A stretch of 64,000 nt of DNA, taken from contig NZ_MSXW01000022.1 in assembly GCF_001945445.1 (NCBI RefSeq), forward strand, positions 62,001 to 126,000, given 5' to 3'. Positions within the stretch are counted from its first letter, which is position 1, and every line of letters starts with the position of its first letter. The translations under genes were made by a program, and so were the position numbers. The DNA comes from Pseudomonas sp. PA27(2017). GTDB lineage: Bacteria > Pseudomonadota > Gammaproteobacteria > Pseudomonadales > Pseudomonadaceae. Shown piece after piece: positions 10,300 through 19,417 of this stretch. The notes under the pieces are model-generated. The model searched no databases. It had not been told where the DNA came from and was given only the letters and a program-made list of their open reading frames with translations.

Positions 10300-12084
10300 A
10301 TGACCGTCACCGAACAGTTGAGCTCGCTGGGCCAGATCCTCGCCCACGGCGACCTGCATAGCCTGTTCCAGCCAATCGTGTCGGTCGCCGAGCGACGCAT
10401 CCTCGGTTACGAAGCGCTGACCCGTGGCCCCTCCAACAGCCCGCTGCACTCGCCGCTGACTTTGTTCGCCGCGGCGCGGCAGACCGGCATGCTCAGCGAG
10501 CTGGAGCTGGCTTGCCGCAAGAGCGCCTGCCGCCGGTTCAGCGAGCAGCAACTCGATGGCCTGCTGTTTCTCAACGTTTCCCCCGATTCGCTGCTCGACG
10601 CCAACCACCAGCCTGGCCGCACCCTGCAATTGCTGCAGACCTACGGTATCGCCCCCAGCCGCGTAGTCATCGAGCTGACCGAGCAATCGCCCACCGACGA
10701 CTTCTACCTGCTCGACACCGCCCTGCACCACTACCGCGACATGGGCTTCTCCATCGCTCTCGACGACCTGGGCGCCGGCTACTCCAGCCTGCGCCTGTGG
10801 TCGGAATTGCGCCCGGACTACGTGAAAATCGACCGTCACTTCATCGACGGCATTCATCGCGATGCAGTCAAGCGCGAGTTCGTCGGCTCCATCCTGCAGA
10901 TGGCCAAGGCCTCGCGAGCCAAGGTGATCGCCGAAGGTATCGAACTGGAAGAAGAGCTCGCCGTGCTCTGCGAGATGGGTGTCGATTTGCTGCAGGGTTA
11001 CCTGCTCTGCCGCCCCCAGGAAACGCCGCCCACCGACGCCCGCAAGATGCTGCCCGCCTTGGGCCAGGCGCCCACACCGCTGGGCGAGGAAGGCAGCGAT
11101 CTCACCGCCCTGCTCAACGAGCAGCAGGCGGTGTCGATTTCCACGCCCACCGCCGAGGTACTGGAGGCGTTCCGAGCCCAGGCCAACCTCAACTCCCTGG
11201 CGGTGCTGGACGAAGCCCAGCGGCCGGTGGGCATCGTGCACCGTCATTCGTTGTCCGATGTACTGCTCAAACCCTTCGCCACCGAGCTGTATGCGCGCAA
11301 GCCGATCAGCCGGCTGATGAGCAACGACTTCCTGGCCGTGGAGATCAGCCAGTCGCTGCAGCAGGTCAGCCGCCTGCTGACCAGCCGCGCCCGCCAGCGC
11401 ATGGAAGAAGACTTCGTGATTACCGTCGAGGGCTGCTACCAGGGCCTGGGGCGGGTAATCGACGTGCTCAAGCTGATCACCGAGATGAAGATCCAGCAGG
11501 CCCGCTACGCCAACCCACTGACCCTGCTGCCGGGCAACGTGCCAATTCAGCAATGCCTGGCGCGCCTGCTGCAGCAGAACCGCGAAGCGGCGATCTGCTA
11601 CGTCGACATCGATAGCTTCAAACCTTTCAACGATCTCTACGGATACGCCAAGGGCGACGAGGTGCTGCTCTGCCTGGCGCACTGCCTGAACGAGCGCATC
11701 GACCCCAGCCGGGATTTCGTCGGCCATATCGGCGGCGACGATTTCCTGCTGGTGTTCGGCTCCAAGGACTGGCGCGCCCGCCTCAACCACCTGCTCGAAG
11801 ATTTCCAGAGCCAGTGCCGGCGCTTCTACCTGGAAGAACACCTGGATGCCGGCTGCTTCGTCAGCCACAACCGCCAGGGCCAGCGCGAGGAGTTTCCCCT
11901 GCTGTCACTGTCGCTCGGCGTGGTGCACCTGCACCCGCAGCACTGCCCGCTGCTGGATGCCAGCGAACTGGCTGGCCTGGCTTCCGAAGCCAAACGCCAG
12001 GCCAAGGCGGTGCCTGGTTACAGCCTGCACGTGATCGACACCCATACGCTGCAGGAGCGGCCTGCTCAGGCCTCGGCGGGGTAA
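10300..12084 (+). CDS. Composite c-di-GMP protein: EAL - CBS pair - GGDEF
   Basis: A 594-residue cytoplasmic protein without membrane segments, in the PA3258 position and architecture. The EAL domain occupies about 1-245 and keeps YEALTRG, IELTEQ, ALDDLGAGYSSL, VKIDRHF and AEGIE, so phosphodiesterase activity is plausible. Residues about 265-390 form two CBS-like repeats (AVSISTPTAEVLEAF..., LMSNDFLAVEISQSL), which usually bind adenine nucleotides. The GGDEF domain (about 405-590) has GHIGGDDFLLVF near residue 477, an allowed GGD(D)F variant. The CBS module suggests the enzyme balance responds to energy state; this is inference. Its last 19 nt overlap the convergent gene ending at 12066. Confidence 0.92.
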   Translation: MTVTEQLSSLGQILAHGDLHSLFQPIVSVAERRILGYEALTRGPSNSPLHSPLTLFAAARQTGMLSELELACRKSACRRFSEQQLDGLLFLNVSPDSLLDANHQPGRTLQLLQTYGIAPSRVVIELTEQSPTDDFYLLDTALHHYRDMGFSIALDDLGAGYSSLRLWSELRPDYVKIDRHFIDGIHRDAVKREFVGSILQMAKASRAKVIAEGIELEEELAVLCEMGVDLLQGYLLCRPQETPPTDARKMLPALGQAPTPLGEEGSDLTALLNEQQAVSISTPTAEVLEAFRAQANLNSLAVLDEAQRPVGIVHRHSLSDVLLKPFATELYARKPISRLMSNDFLAVEISQSLQQVSRLLTSRARQRMEEDFVITVEGCYQGLGRVIDVLKLITEMKIQQARYANPLTLLPGNVPIQQCLARLLQQNREAAICYVDIDSFKPFNDLYGYAKGDEVLLCLAHCLNERIDPSRDFVGHIGGDDFLLVFGSKDWRARLNHLLEDFQSQCRRFYLEEHLDAGCFVSHNRQGQREEFPLLSLSLGVVHLHPQHCPLLDASELAGLASEAKRQAKAVPGYSLHVIDTHTLQERPAQASAG

Positions 12085-12431
12085 TCGAACTCGAACACCC
12101 GGGCCACTTCCGAAGCATGCCAGGAGGCGGCCGCGACGCCGTCGGGGGCGCCGTCGAAACGGCCCAGGCGGGTAACGCACTCGAAGAACCCGGTGCGCGG
12201 TAGGCGGCTGGCGCCCTGGCTGATCACCAGAGCACTGCGCAGTGGGCGGTCACTGCGGGCATCCAGTGCGGCCAGGTGTTCCAGCGCGGCGGTGAGAGTC
12301 TGCATGGCAGGCGCGGGCAGCGACAGGCGCTCGATCAGTGCACGGTACGTCAGCAGGTGGCGTTGCCTGCGGGCGTCGTCGAGGGCCGCCAGCAGCGCAT
12401 CCCAATGTACGCGGCTAATGCGCACGCTCAT
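12066..12431 (-). CDS. Uncharacterised 121-aa partner of an XRE regulator
   Basis: A small soluble protein with no signal peptide or membrane segment. I do not recognise a named function. The segments LTYRALIERLSLPAPAMQTLTAALEHLAALD and LRSALVISQGASRLPRTGFF resemble a small winged-helix-like module in which a 'Y..L...' helix pair is followed by a conserved '(S)ALV...G..P..GFF' strand-turn; this is only a resemblance. The start is supported by an ATGA overlap with the stop of the XRE gene upstream, implying coupled translation. Its 3' end overlaps the end of the convergent EAL-CBS-GGDEF gene by 19 nt. It could be the effector of a two-gene regulatory or toxin-antitoxin-like module, unproven. 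Confidence 0.7.
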   Translation of the reverse strand: MSVRISRVHWDALLAALDDARRQRHLLTYRALIERLSLPAPAMQTLTAALEHLAALDARSDRPLRSALVISQGASRLPRTGFFECVTRLGRFDGAPDGVAAASWHASEVARVFEFDYPAEA

Positions 12432-12745
12432 GCTTGCCAACCCGAGATACCCAGCACCCAGGCCAGCGCACGCAAAATAGCGGCATCTGGCTGACGCTCG
12501 CCGCTCTCGATCATGCCCAGGTAATGGGGGCTGATGCCCACCGCCCGCGCCAGTTCATCACGGCTCAGGCCCTTGGCTTCGCGCAATGCGCTCAGTTCGC
12601 TCAACGCTTTCGGCGCATCGACATCCTGCGGGGTCGGCGCGGCCTCGGGGCGCTTGCCGGCCGCCTGGAGCAGCGCCTGATAATCGGCCCACGGCAACAC
12701 CGCGTATTCCGGTTCGCCGTCACGCTCGATCACTTGTACGTTCAT
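12428..12745 (-). CDS. XRE family helix-turn-helix protein with antitoxin-like N-terminus
   Basis: A 105-residue protein. Residues 1-30 (VIERDGEPEYAVLPWADYQALL) look like the N-terminal segment of many antitoxin-type proteins. Residues about 48-103 form an XRE/Cro HTH: LSALREAKGLSRDELARAVGISPHYLGMIESGERQPDAAILRALAWVL. It probably binds its own promoter. It overlaps the downstream 121-residue gene by 4 nt (ATGA). About 127 nt with no gene separate it from the nfxB stop. Alternative reading: a simple autoregulated pair not involved in toxicity. Confidence 0.8.
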   Translation of the reverse strand: MNVQVIERDGEPEYAVLPWADYQALLQAAGKRPEAAPTPQDVDAPKALSELSALREAKGLSRDELARAVGISPHYLGMIESGERQPDAAILRALAWVLGISGWQA

Positions 12746-12872
12746 GATTGGTTTCTCCGCGAGGCGCAGCGTCCCTCTGCGTAATCCGGCTCAGGGCCAC
12801 AACATGAGGCGCATACTACCAGCCCGCCGGCATGGCGCACTCATCAGACGTCACCGCGTGTGACGACTACCT

Positions 12873-13424
12873 TCAGGTCGCCGCCCCGTGCATGAAGAAC
12901 GTCTGCAGCGATGAGCCCATGCTCGCCCGCGCGACCCGTCCACGGCGCTCGCCGTCGACCAGGCCGAACAGCAGCGAAGCGAACAGCTCGGTCAGTACCG
13001 GCGCGCCGATGTCGATGCGGAATGCGCCCTCCTGCTGCCCCTTCAGGAAGAACTGATCCAGCGCGTTGGTGTACGGCAGCCAGCGCGCCTCTTCGCCGCA
13101 CTCGTGCAGGGAGTCCGGGCGCCACTGGAACATCAGGAAAACCAGCAGATCGCGGTGGACCAGATGCCCATCCACCAGGCGTTGCAAGGCCTCGGGCACC
13201 GGCGCATGCTGCAGGTCGGCCTCGGCGATGACCTGGTTCATCACCTCGGAGCCGTAGTCGAAGAGCATTTCGATGAGGTTGTCGCGCGTGCCGCAGAAAC
13301 GATTCAGGGTTGCCTTGCTCACGCCTGCCGCCTGAGCGATTTCCTTGAAGGTGCCACGCGGGTGCTCGACCATGGCGACGGCCAGGGCTTTGAGCAGTTT
13401 TTCTTCAGCGACAGGTCTTTGCAT
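12873..13424 (-). CDS. nfxB: NfxB-type repressor of the mexCD-oprJ operon
   Basis: A 183-residue regulator. The N-terminal HTH is FKEIAQAAGVSKATLNRFCGTRDNLIEMLFDYG (about 25-60); the remainder, with PEALQRLVDGHLVHRDLLVFLMFQWRPD and ALDQFFLKGQQEGAFRIDI, matches NfxB of P. aeruginosa closely as I recall it. NfxB represses mexCD-oprJ and itself, and loss of function gives fluoroquinolone-type resistance. The ATG at 13424 (MQRPVAEEKLLKALAV) is chosen because it gives the same N-terminal length as NfxB (MTLISHDER-LIKALAV); in-frame starts at 13448 and 13454 are possible, and no start has a strong ribosome-binding site. It is divergent from mexC across about 190 nt. Confidence 0.88.
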   Translation of the reverse strand: MQRPVAEEKLLKALAVAMVEHPRGTFKEIAQAAGVSKATLNRFCGTRDNLIEMLFDYGSEVMNQVIAEADLQHAPVPEALQRLVDGHLVHRDLLVFLMFQWRPDSLHECGEEARWLPYTNALDQFFLKGQQEGAFRIDIGAPVLTELFASLLFGLVDGERRGRVARASMGSSLQTFFMHGAAT

Positions 13425-13524
13425 CAATCGGTTCTTCTCGGAGCTCATCGGCACGGCGCGTCATTGTGCAGGAAAACCCCTAATGTTCAAAAGGACTGCC
13501 AAATTTAGTCACAAAAAATGCAAA

Positions 13525-13542
13525 TGAGACAATATTGACTCA
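13525..13542. promoter_or_regulatory. Near-perfect 18-bp palindrome, candidate NfxB operator
   Basis: TGAGACAATATTGACTCA is symmetric except for one base pair. It lies in the nfxB-mexC intergenic region, just upstream of a TATAAA (13551-13556) that could be the mexC -10. Its position fits a repressor site controlling both genes; assignment to NfxB is inference. Confidence 0.5.
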
Positions 13543-13611
13543 CATGCATCTATAAACGACCATTCGCGCCTTTCGAGGACTAACTGGATTGGGCATCGCC
13601 CCAGGTGAAGC

Positions 13612-14778
13612 ATGAGCAGGATTCGCACCCAACACGTCGTATCGGCGATCACCCTTTCAATCATCATCGGCCTGGCCGGCTGTGACAAAGGCGAACAAGG
13701 TTGGGGCGAAGCACCGCCTCGCGAAGTGGACGTTCTCACGATCAGGACCGAACCCTTCACCGTGGTAGCCGAATTACCCGGGCGCATCGAACCGGTACGC
13801 GTCGCCGAAGTGCGTGCCAGGGTCGCCGGCATCGTGCTCAAGCGCACCTTCGAGGAAGGTGCTGACGTCAAGGCCGGCGACCTGCTCTTTCAGATCGATC
13901 CTGCGCCGTTCAAGGCCGCGCTGTCGCGCGCCGAGGGCGAGCTGGCCCGCGCCGACGCGCAGCTGTTCCAGGCCCAGGCCACGGTCAAGCGCTATGAGCC
14001 GTTGGTGAAGATCGATGCGGTCAGCCAGCAGGACTTCGACGTGGCCCGCGCCACCTTGCGCAGTGCTCAGGCCGACAAACGCTCGGCCCAGGCCAATGTG
14101 GAAACCGCCAAGCTGGACCTGGGTTACGCCCAGGTACGCGCGCCCATCGCCGGGCGCATCGGCCGCGCCCAGGTGACCGAAGGCGCGCTGGTCGGCCAGG
14201 GTGAAACCACCCTGCTCGCCCGTATCCAGCAACTCGACCCGGTGTATGCCGACTTCAGCCAGCCGGCTGCAGATGCCCTGCGCCTGCGCGCCGCCATCGC
14301 CGATGGCAAGGTTTCCGGCGACGGTGACAAGACGCTGTCGCTACGCGTCGATGGCACCGATATCCAGAGCAAGGGCACCCTGTTGTTCACCGACATTTCG
14401 GTGGATCGAAGCACCGGGCAGATCGCCCTGCGCGGGCGCTTCGACAACCCGAAGGGCGTTTTGCTGCCTGGCATGTACGTGCGCGTCGGAACCCCCCAGG
14501 GGCTCGACCAGGACGCCATCCTGGTACCGCAGCGCGCCGTGCAGCGCGCTGCCGATGGCAAGGCCAGCGTAATGCTGCTCGGCGCTGACGACACCGTGGA
14601 GGCGCGGCCGGTGACCACTGGCGCCATGCAGGGCGCGCGCTGGCAGATTACCGACGGCCTCAAGGCCGGTGACAAGGTGATCACCAGTTCGCTGTCGGCC
14701 ATCCGCCCCGGCGCCAAGGTGGTACCGCGCCAGCCCGGCGCCGAAGCCCAGAACGACACCCCTTCCCAGGCGCAATAA
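13612..14778 (+). CDS. mexC: RND efflux periplasmic adaptor lipoprotein MexC
   Basis: A 388-residue membrane fusion protein. The signal peptide ends in the lipobox LAGC (C24), so it is anchored to the inner membrane by lipid. ELPGRIEPVRVAEVRARVAGIV, FEEGADVKAGDLLFQIDPAP and YEPLVKIDAVSQQDFD form the barrel-sandwich/hairpin region, and GRIGRAQVTEGALVGQGE the second lipoyl half. These segments are nearly the same as in MexC of P. aeruginosa. It bridges MexD and OprJ and is the first gene of the operon, 15 nt before mexD. AGGTGA precedes the ATG. Confidence 0.93.
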   Translation: MSRIRTQHVVSAITLSIIIGLAGCDKGEQGWGEAPPREVDVLTIRTEPFTVVAELPGRIEPVRVAEVRARVAGIVLKRTFEEGADVKAGDLLFQIDPAPFKAALSRAEGELARADAQLFQAQATVKRYEPLVKIDAVSQQDFDVARATLRSAQADKRSAQANVETAKLDLGYAQVRAPIAGRIGRAQVTEGALVGQGETTLLARIQQLDPVYADFSQPAADALRLRAAIADGKVSGDGDKTLSLRVDGTDIQSKGTLLFTDISVDRSTGQIALRGRFDNPKGVLLPGMYVRVGTPQGLDQDAILVPQRAVQRAADGKASVMLLGADDTVEARPVTTGAMQGARWQITDGLKAGDKVITSSLSAIRPGAKVVPRQPGAEAQNDTPSQAQ

Positions 14779-14793
14779 GCCGGAGCACCCGAC

Positions 14794-17700
14794 ATGTCCT
14801 TGTTTTTTATCCGGCGCCCGAATTTCGCCTGGGTGGTCGCGCTGTTCATCACCATGGGCGGCTTGCTGGCCATCCCCTTCCTGCCGGTGGCGCAGTACCC
14901 CAACGTCGCGCCGCCGCAGATCACCGTCACTGCCACCTACCCGGGCGCTTCGGCCCAGGTGCTGACCGATTCGGTCACCAGCGTGATCGAGGAAGAGCTC
15001 AACGGCGCCAAGAATCTGCTGTACTTCGAGTCCACCAGCAACGCCAACGGCATCGCCGAGATCACCGTGACCTTCCAGCCGGGTACCGACCCGGAGCTGG
15101 CCCAGGTCGACGTGCAGAACCGCCTGAAGAAGGCCGAGGCGCGTATGCCCCAGGCCGTGCTAACCCTGGGCATTCAGACCGAACAGGCCACTGCGGGCTT
15201 TCTGCTGATCTACGCGCTGAGCTACAAGGACGGCAGCGCCAACGATGACACCACGGCCCTGGCCGACTATGCGGCGCGCAACATCAACAACGAGATCCGC
15301 CGCGTTACCGGTGTCGGCAAGCTGCAGTTCTTCGCCTCCGAAGCGGCCATGCGCGTGTGGATCGATCCGCAGAAGCTGGTCGGTTACGGGCTGTCCATCG
15401 ATGACGTCAACAACGCCATCCGCGCCCAGAACGTGCAGGTGCCAGCTGGTGCCTTCGGCAGCACGCCGGGCAGCGCCGAGCAGGAGCTGACCGCGACCCT
15501 GGCGGTCAAGGGCACCCTGGACAATCCCGAGGAATTCGCCGCCATCGTGCTGCGCGCCAACCAGGACGGCTCGCGCCTGACCCTGGGCGACGTCGCGCGT
15601 ATCGAGGTTGGCAGTCAGGACTACAACTTCGGCTCGCGCCAGGACGGCAAACCGGCCGTGGCCGCCGCCGTGCAGCTGGCGCCAGGCGCCAACGCCATCC
15701 AGACCGCCGAGGCGGTCAAGCAGCGCCTCACCGAGCTGTCCGCCAACTTCCCGGACAACGTGCAGTTCTCGGTGCCCTACGACACCTCGCGGTTCGTCGA
15801 CGTGGCCATCGAAAAAGTCATCATGACCCTGATCGAGGCCATGGTGCTGGTGTTCCTGGTGATGTTCCTGTTCCTGCAGAACGTGCGCTACACGCTGATT
15901 CCGTCCATCGTGGTGCCGGTGTGCCTGCTCGGCACCCTGACCTTCATGTACCTGCTGGGCTTCTCGGTGAACATGATGACCATGTTCGGCATGGTGCTGG
16001 CCATCGGCATCCTGGTCGACGACGCCATCGTGGTGGTGGAGAACGTCGAACGGATCATGGCCGAAGAAGGCCTGGAGCCGGTGCCGGCAACCATCAAGGC
16101 GATGGGCCAGGTGTCCGGGGCGATCCTCGGCATCACCCTGGTGCTGTCGGCGGTGTTCCTGCCGCTGGCGTTCATGGCCGGCTCGGTGGGCGTGATCTAC
16201 CAGCAGTTCTCGCTGTCGCTGGCGGTGTCGATCCTGTTCTCGGGTTTCCTGGCACTGACTTTCACGCCGGCGCTGTGCGCCACCATTCTCAAGCCGATCC
16301 CCCAGGGGCATCACGAGAAGACCGGTTTCTTCGGCTGGTTCAACCGCAAGTTCACCGGGCTGACCGGCCGTTACACCAAGCTCAATAGCAAGCTTGTACC
16401 GCGTGCCGGACGTTTCATGTTCATCTATCTGGGCATCGTGGTGCTGATGGGTTTCTTCTACCTGCGCCTGCCGGAATCCTTCGTGCCGGTCGAAGACCAG
16501 GGCTACATGATCGTCGACATCCAACTGCCGCCCGGCGCTACGCGCGAGCGCACTTCGGCGACCGGCAAACAGTTGGAGGAATTCCTCGCCTCCCGCGAAG
16601 CCGTGGCGACCTCGTTCCTGGTGCTGGGCTTCAGCTTCTCGGGCATGGGCGAGAACGCTGCCATCGCGTTCCCGCTGCTCAAGGACTGGTCCGAGCGCGA
16701 CTCGCAGCAATCGGTCGAGGCTGAGACGACCGCAGTCAACGGCCGCTTCGCCAACCTCGACGACGGCGCGATGATGGCCGTTCCGCCGCCACCGATCGAA
16801 GGCCTGGGCAACTCCGGCGGTTTCGCACTGCGTCTGCAGGACCGCGGCGGCCTTGGCCGCGAAGCGCTGCTGGCAGCCCGTGACGAAGTGCTCGGCAAGG
16901 TCAACGGCAACCCGCTGTTCCTCTACGGCATGATGGAAGGCCTGGCCGAGGCGCCGCAACTGCGCCTGGTCATCGACCGCGAGCAGGCGCGCGCCCAGGG
17001 CGTCAGCTTCGAGTCGATCAGCAATGCGCTGTCCACCGCCTTCGGCTCCTCGGTGATCAACGACTTCGCCAACGCTGGCCGCCAGCAGCGCGTGGTCGTG
17101 CAGGCCGAGCAAGGCGCACGGATGACCCCGGACAGCGTGCTCAAGCTGCACGTGCCCAACGACAGCGGCAATCTGGTGCCACTGAGCGCCTTCGTGACCA
17201 CCCAGTGGGAACAAGGACCGGTGCAGGTCGCCCGCTACAACGGCTATCCGTCGATCCGCATTTCCGGCGACGCCGCGCCGGGGGTCAGCACTGGCGAGGC
17301 GATGGCCGAGCTGGAGCGCATCGCCGCCGACCTGCCGGAAGGCATCGGTTATGAGTGGACCGGCCTCTCCTACCAGGAGAAGGTTGCCAGCGGCCAGGCG
17401 GTGATGCTCTTCGCCCTGGCCATCGTGGTGGTGTTCCTACTCCTCGTCGCGCTCTACGAGAGCTGGGCGATTCCTTTGGCGGTGATGCTCATCGTGCCGG
17501 TGGGTGCCCTCGGTGCGGTACTCGCGGTGACGGCTATCGGCCTGCCCAACGATGTGTATTTCAAGGTCGGTCTGATCACCGTGATCGGTCTGGCGGCGAA
17601 GAACGCGATCCTCATCGTCGAGTTCGCCAAGGACCTGTGGGAGGACGGTTACTCACTGCGCGATGCCGCCATCGAAGCTGCCCGCCTGCGTTTCCGGCCG

Positions 17701-17928
17701 ATCATCATGACCTCCATGGCCTTCATGCTCGGCGTGGTGCCACTGGTGATCGCCACCGGCGCCGGCGCCGCCAGCCAGCGTGCCATCGGCACCGGCGTGC
17801 TCGGCGGCATGTTCAGCGCGACGTTGCTGGGGGTGATCTTCGTGCCGATCTTCTTCGTCTGGGTGCTGTCGCTGCTGCGCACCAAGCCCAAGCAGACCGA
17901 CCATCATCCCTTGCACAAGGCGGAGTAA
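14794..17928 (+). CDS. mexD: RND multidrug efflux pump permease MexD
   Basis: A full-length 1044-residue HAE1-type RND transporter. It begins MSLFFIRRPNFAWVVALFI as in MexD. It has 12 predicted transmembrane helices in the RND pattern (one near the N-terminus, six around 340-560, and the last group from about 870) and two large periplasmic loops. The proton relay aspartates are present in TM4 (AIGILVDDAIVVVENVERI), and the TM10 lysine region is AAKNAILIVEFAKDLWEDG. It exports drugs from periplasm or inner membrane using the proton gradient, in complex with MexC and OprJ. Only 4 nt separate it from oprJ. Confidence 0.95.
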   Translation: MSLFFIRRPNFAWVVALFITMGGLLAIPFLPVAQYPNVAPPQITVTATYPGASAQVLTDSVTSVIEEELNGAKNLLYFESTSNANGIAEITVTFQPGTDPELAQVDVQNRLKKAEARMPQAVLTLGIQTEQATAGFLLIYALSYKDGSANDDTTALADYAARNINNEIRRVTGVGKLQFFASEAAMRVWIDPQKLVGYGLSIDDVNNAIRAQNVQVPAGAFGSTPGSAEQELTATLAVKGTLDNPEEFAAIVLRANQDGSRLTLGDVARIEVGSQDYNFGSRQDGKPAVAAAVQLAPGANAIQTAEAVKQRLTELSANFPDNVQFSVPYDTSRFVDVAIEKVIMTLIEAMVLVFLVMFLFLQNVRYTLIPSIVVPVCLLGTLTFMYLLGFSVNMMTMFGMVLAIGILVDDAIVVVENVERIMAEEGLEPVPATIKAMGQVSGAILGITLVLSAVFLPLAFMAGSVGVIYQQFSLSLAVSILFSGFLALTFTPALCATILKPIPQGHHEKTGFFGWFNRKFTGLTGRYTKLNSKLVPRAGRFMFIYLGIVVLMGFFYLRLPESFVPVEDQGYMIVDIQLPPGATRERTSATGKQLEEFLASREAVATSFLVLGFSFSGMGENAAIAFPLLKDWSERDSQQSVEAETTAVNGRFANLDDGAMMAVPPPPIEGLGNSGGFALRLQDRGGLGREALLAARDEVLGKVNGNPLFLYGMMEGLAEAPQLRLVIDREQARAQGVSFESISNALSTAFGSSVINDFANAGRQQRVVVQAEQGARMTPDSVLKLHVPNDSGNLVPLSAFVTTQWEQGPVQVARYNGYPSIRISGDAAPGVSTGEAMAELERIAADLPEGIGYEWTGLSYQEKVASGQAVMLFALAIVVVFLLLVALYESWAIPLAVMLIVPVGALGAVLAVTAIGLPNDVYFKVGLITVIGLAAKNAILIVEFAKDLWEDGYSLRDAAIEAARLRFRPIIMTSMAFMLGVVPLVIATGAGAASQRAIGTGVLGGMFSATLLGVIFVPIFFVWVLSLLRTKPKQTDHHPLHKAE

Positions 17929-17932
17929 GGCC

Positions 17933-19375
17933 ATGACCTCCACGACCCTGCTGCGCCCTGCCCTGTTGGCCCTGGCCGTCGCCCTCGCCGGCTGTTCCCT
18001 GGCGCCCAGCTACGAACGCCCCGAGGCGCCAGTGACAGCGCAATGGAGCGCCCCCCAGGCGACCGGTACCAGCGCGCAAGCGCTGGACTGGCAGACCTTC
18101 ATCGTCGATGCCGACCTGCGCAATGCCGTGCAAACCGCGCTCGGCAATAACCGCAGCCTGCGCCAGGCGCTGCTGGATATCGAAGCGGCCCGTGCCCAGT
18201 ACCGTATCCAACGTGCCGATCGTCTGCCGTCGATCAACGCCAATGCCAGCGGCAACCGCCAACGCTTGCCGGCCGACCAGTCGCAGACCGGGCGTTCGGA
18301 GGTGACCAGCGTGTACCAGGTTGGCCTGGGCCTGGCCGAGTACGAAGTCGACCTGTTCGGCCGCGTGCGCAACCTCTCCGAGTCGGCACTGCAAAGCTAC
18401 CTGGCCACCGAGCAGGCGACCCGCGCCACGCAGATCAGCCTGATCGCCGAGGTGATCCAGGCCTACCTGACCCGCGACGGCGCGCTGCGCCGCCAAGCCC
18501 TGGTCGAGCAGACCCTGGACAGCCGCCTGGCTTCCCTGGAACTGGTCAGCAAACGCCGTGAAGCGGGGGCCGCCACGGCGCTGGATTACCAGGAAGCGGT
18601 GGGCCTCGCCGAGCAGGCCAAGGCGGAGCGAGAAAGCATCCAGCGTCAGCTGCGCCAGGCCGACAACGCCCTGGTGCTGCTGCTCGGTACACCGGATGCC
18701 CTGCAAGGATTGCCCAGTGTGCCCCGCGACGAGCGCCTGGTACTGCAGGACGTCGCTCCCGGCACCACCTCGGCGCTGATCGAACGGCGCCCGGACATCC
18801 TGGCCAGCGAGCATCGCCTCAAGGCGCGTAACGCGGACATCGGCGCGGCCCGTGCGGCGTTCTTTCCGCGCATCACCCTGACCGGCTCGCTAGGCAGCTC
18901 CAGCACCGAGCTGTCCGGACTGTTCGACGGCGGCTCACGGGCCTGGAGTTTCGCACCGACGCTGTCGCTGCCGATCTTCGCGGGCGGGCGCAACCGCGCC
19001 AACCTGGATCTTGCCGAAGTGCGCCAGGATGCAGCGGTGGCCGACTACGAAGGTACCATCCAGACCGCCTTCCGGGAGGTCGCCGATGCCCTGGCCGCCA
19101 CCGACACGCTGCGCCGCGAGGAAGCCGCACGAAGCGCTCTGGCCGACTCCAGCCGAGCCGCGGAAACCCTGGCCGAAGCGCGTTACCGGGGCGGCGTGGA
19201 CGACCACCTGCGCTACCTCGATGCACAGCGCAGCAGCTTCAACGACCAGACCGGCCTGATCCAGGTCAGCACCGATCGCCAACTGGCCCTGGCCGACCTG
19301 TTCAGGGCCCTGGGCGGTGGCTGGCCGGACGCTGGCATGGCGCGGGCGGATGCCTCACCTGCAACGCAGCGCTGA
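17933..19375 (+). CDS. oprJ: Outer-membrane efflux channel OprJ
   Basis: A 480-residue TolC-superfamily (NodT type) lipoprotein with lipobox LAGC at C21, followed by SLAPSYERP. Two OEP repeats are visible: LRQALLDIEAARAQYRIQRADRLPSIN... and IERRPDILASEHRLKARNADIGAARAAFFPRITLTGS. The segments LDYQEAVGLAEQA and HLRYLDAQRSSFNDQ correspond to the coiled-coil barrel. It matches OprJ best because it is the third gene of a MexCD operon and shares most of these segments with it. It forms the trimeric exit duct. Confidence 0.94.
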   Translation: MTSTTLLRPALLALAVALAGCSLAPSYERPEAPVTAQWSAPQATGTSAQALDWQTFIVDADLRNAVQTALGNNRSLRQALLDIEAARAQYRIQRADRLPSINANASGNRQRLPADQSQTGRSEVTSVYQVGLGLAEYEVDLFGRVRNLSESALQSYLATEQATRATQISLIAEVIQAYLTRDGALRRQALVEQTLDSRLASLELVSKRREAGAATALDYQEAVGLAEQAKAERESIQRQLRQADNALVLLLGTPDALQGLPSVPRDERLVLQDVAPGTTSALIERRPDILASEHRLKARNADIGAARAAFFPRITLTGSLGSSSTELSGLFDGGSRAWSFAPTLSLPIFAGGRNRANLDLAEVRQDAAVADYEGTIQTAFREVADALAATDTLRREEAARSALADSSRAAETLAEARYRGGVDDHLRYLDAQRSSFNDQTGLIQVSTDRQLALADLFRALGGGWPDAGMARADASPATQR

Positions 19376-19379
19376 TGAA

Positions 19380-19412
19380 CAGGGGCGTGCTGGCACAAGC
19401 TGCACGCCCCTG
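19380..19412. terminator. Hairpin between convergent oprJ and permease genes
   Basis: Arms CAGGGGCGTGC (19380-19390) and GCACGCCCCTG (19402-19412), an 11-bp stem. It sits directly between two convergent stops. No T-tract, so bidirectional termination is a positional inference. Confidence 0.5.
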
Positions 19413-19417
19413 CTCGT

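Noticed and set aside
15160..17214. Long open frame opposite mexD
   Set aside because: His/Gln/Gly-rich shadow translation of the third-position GC pattern; mexD explains the region fully.
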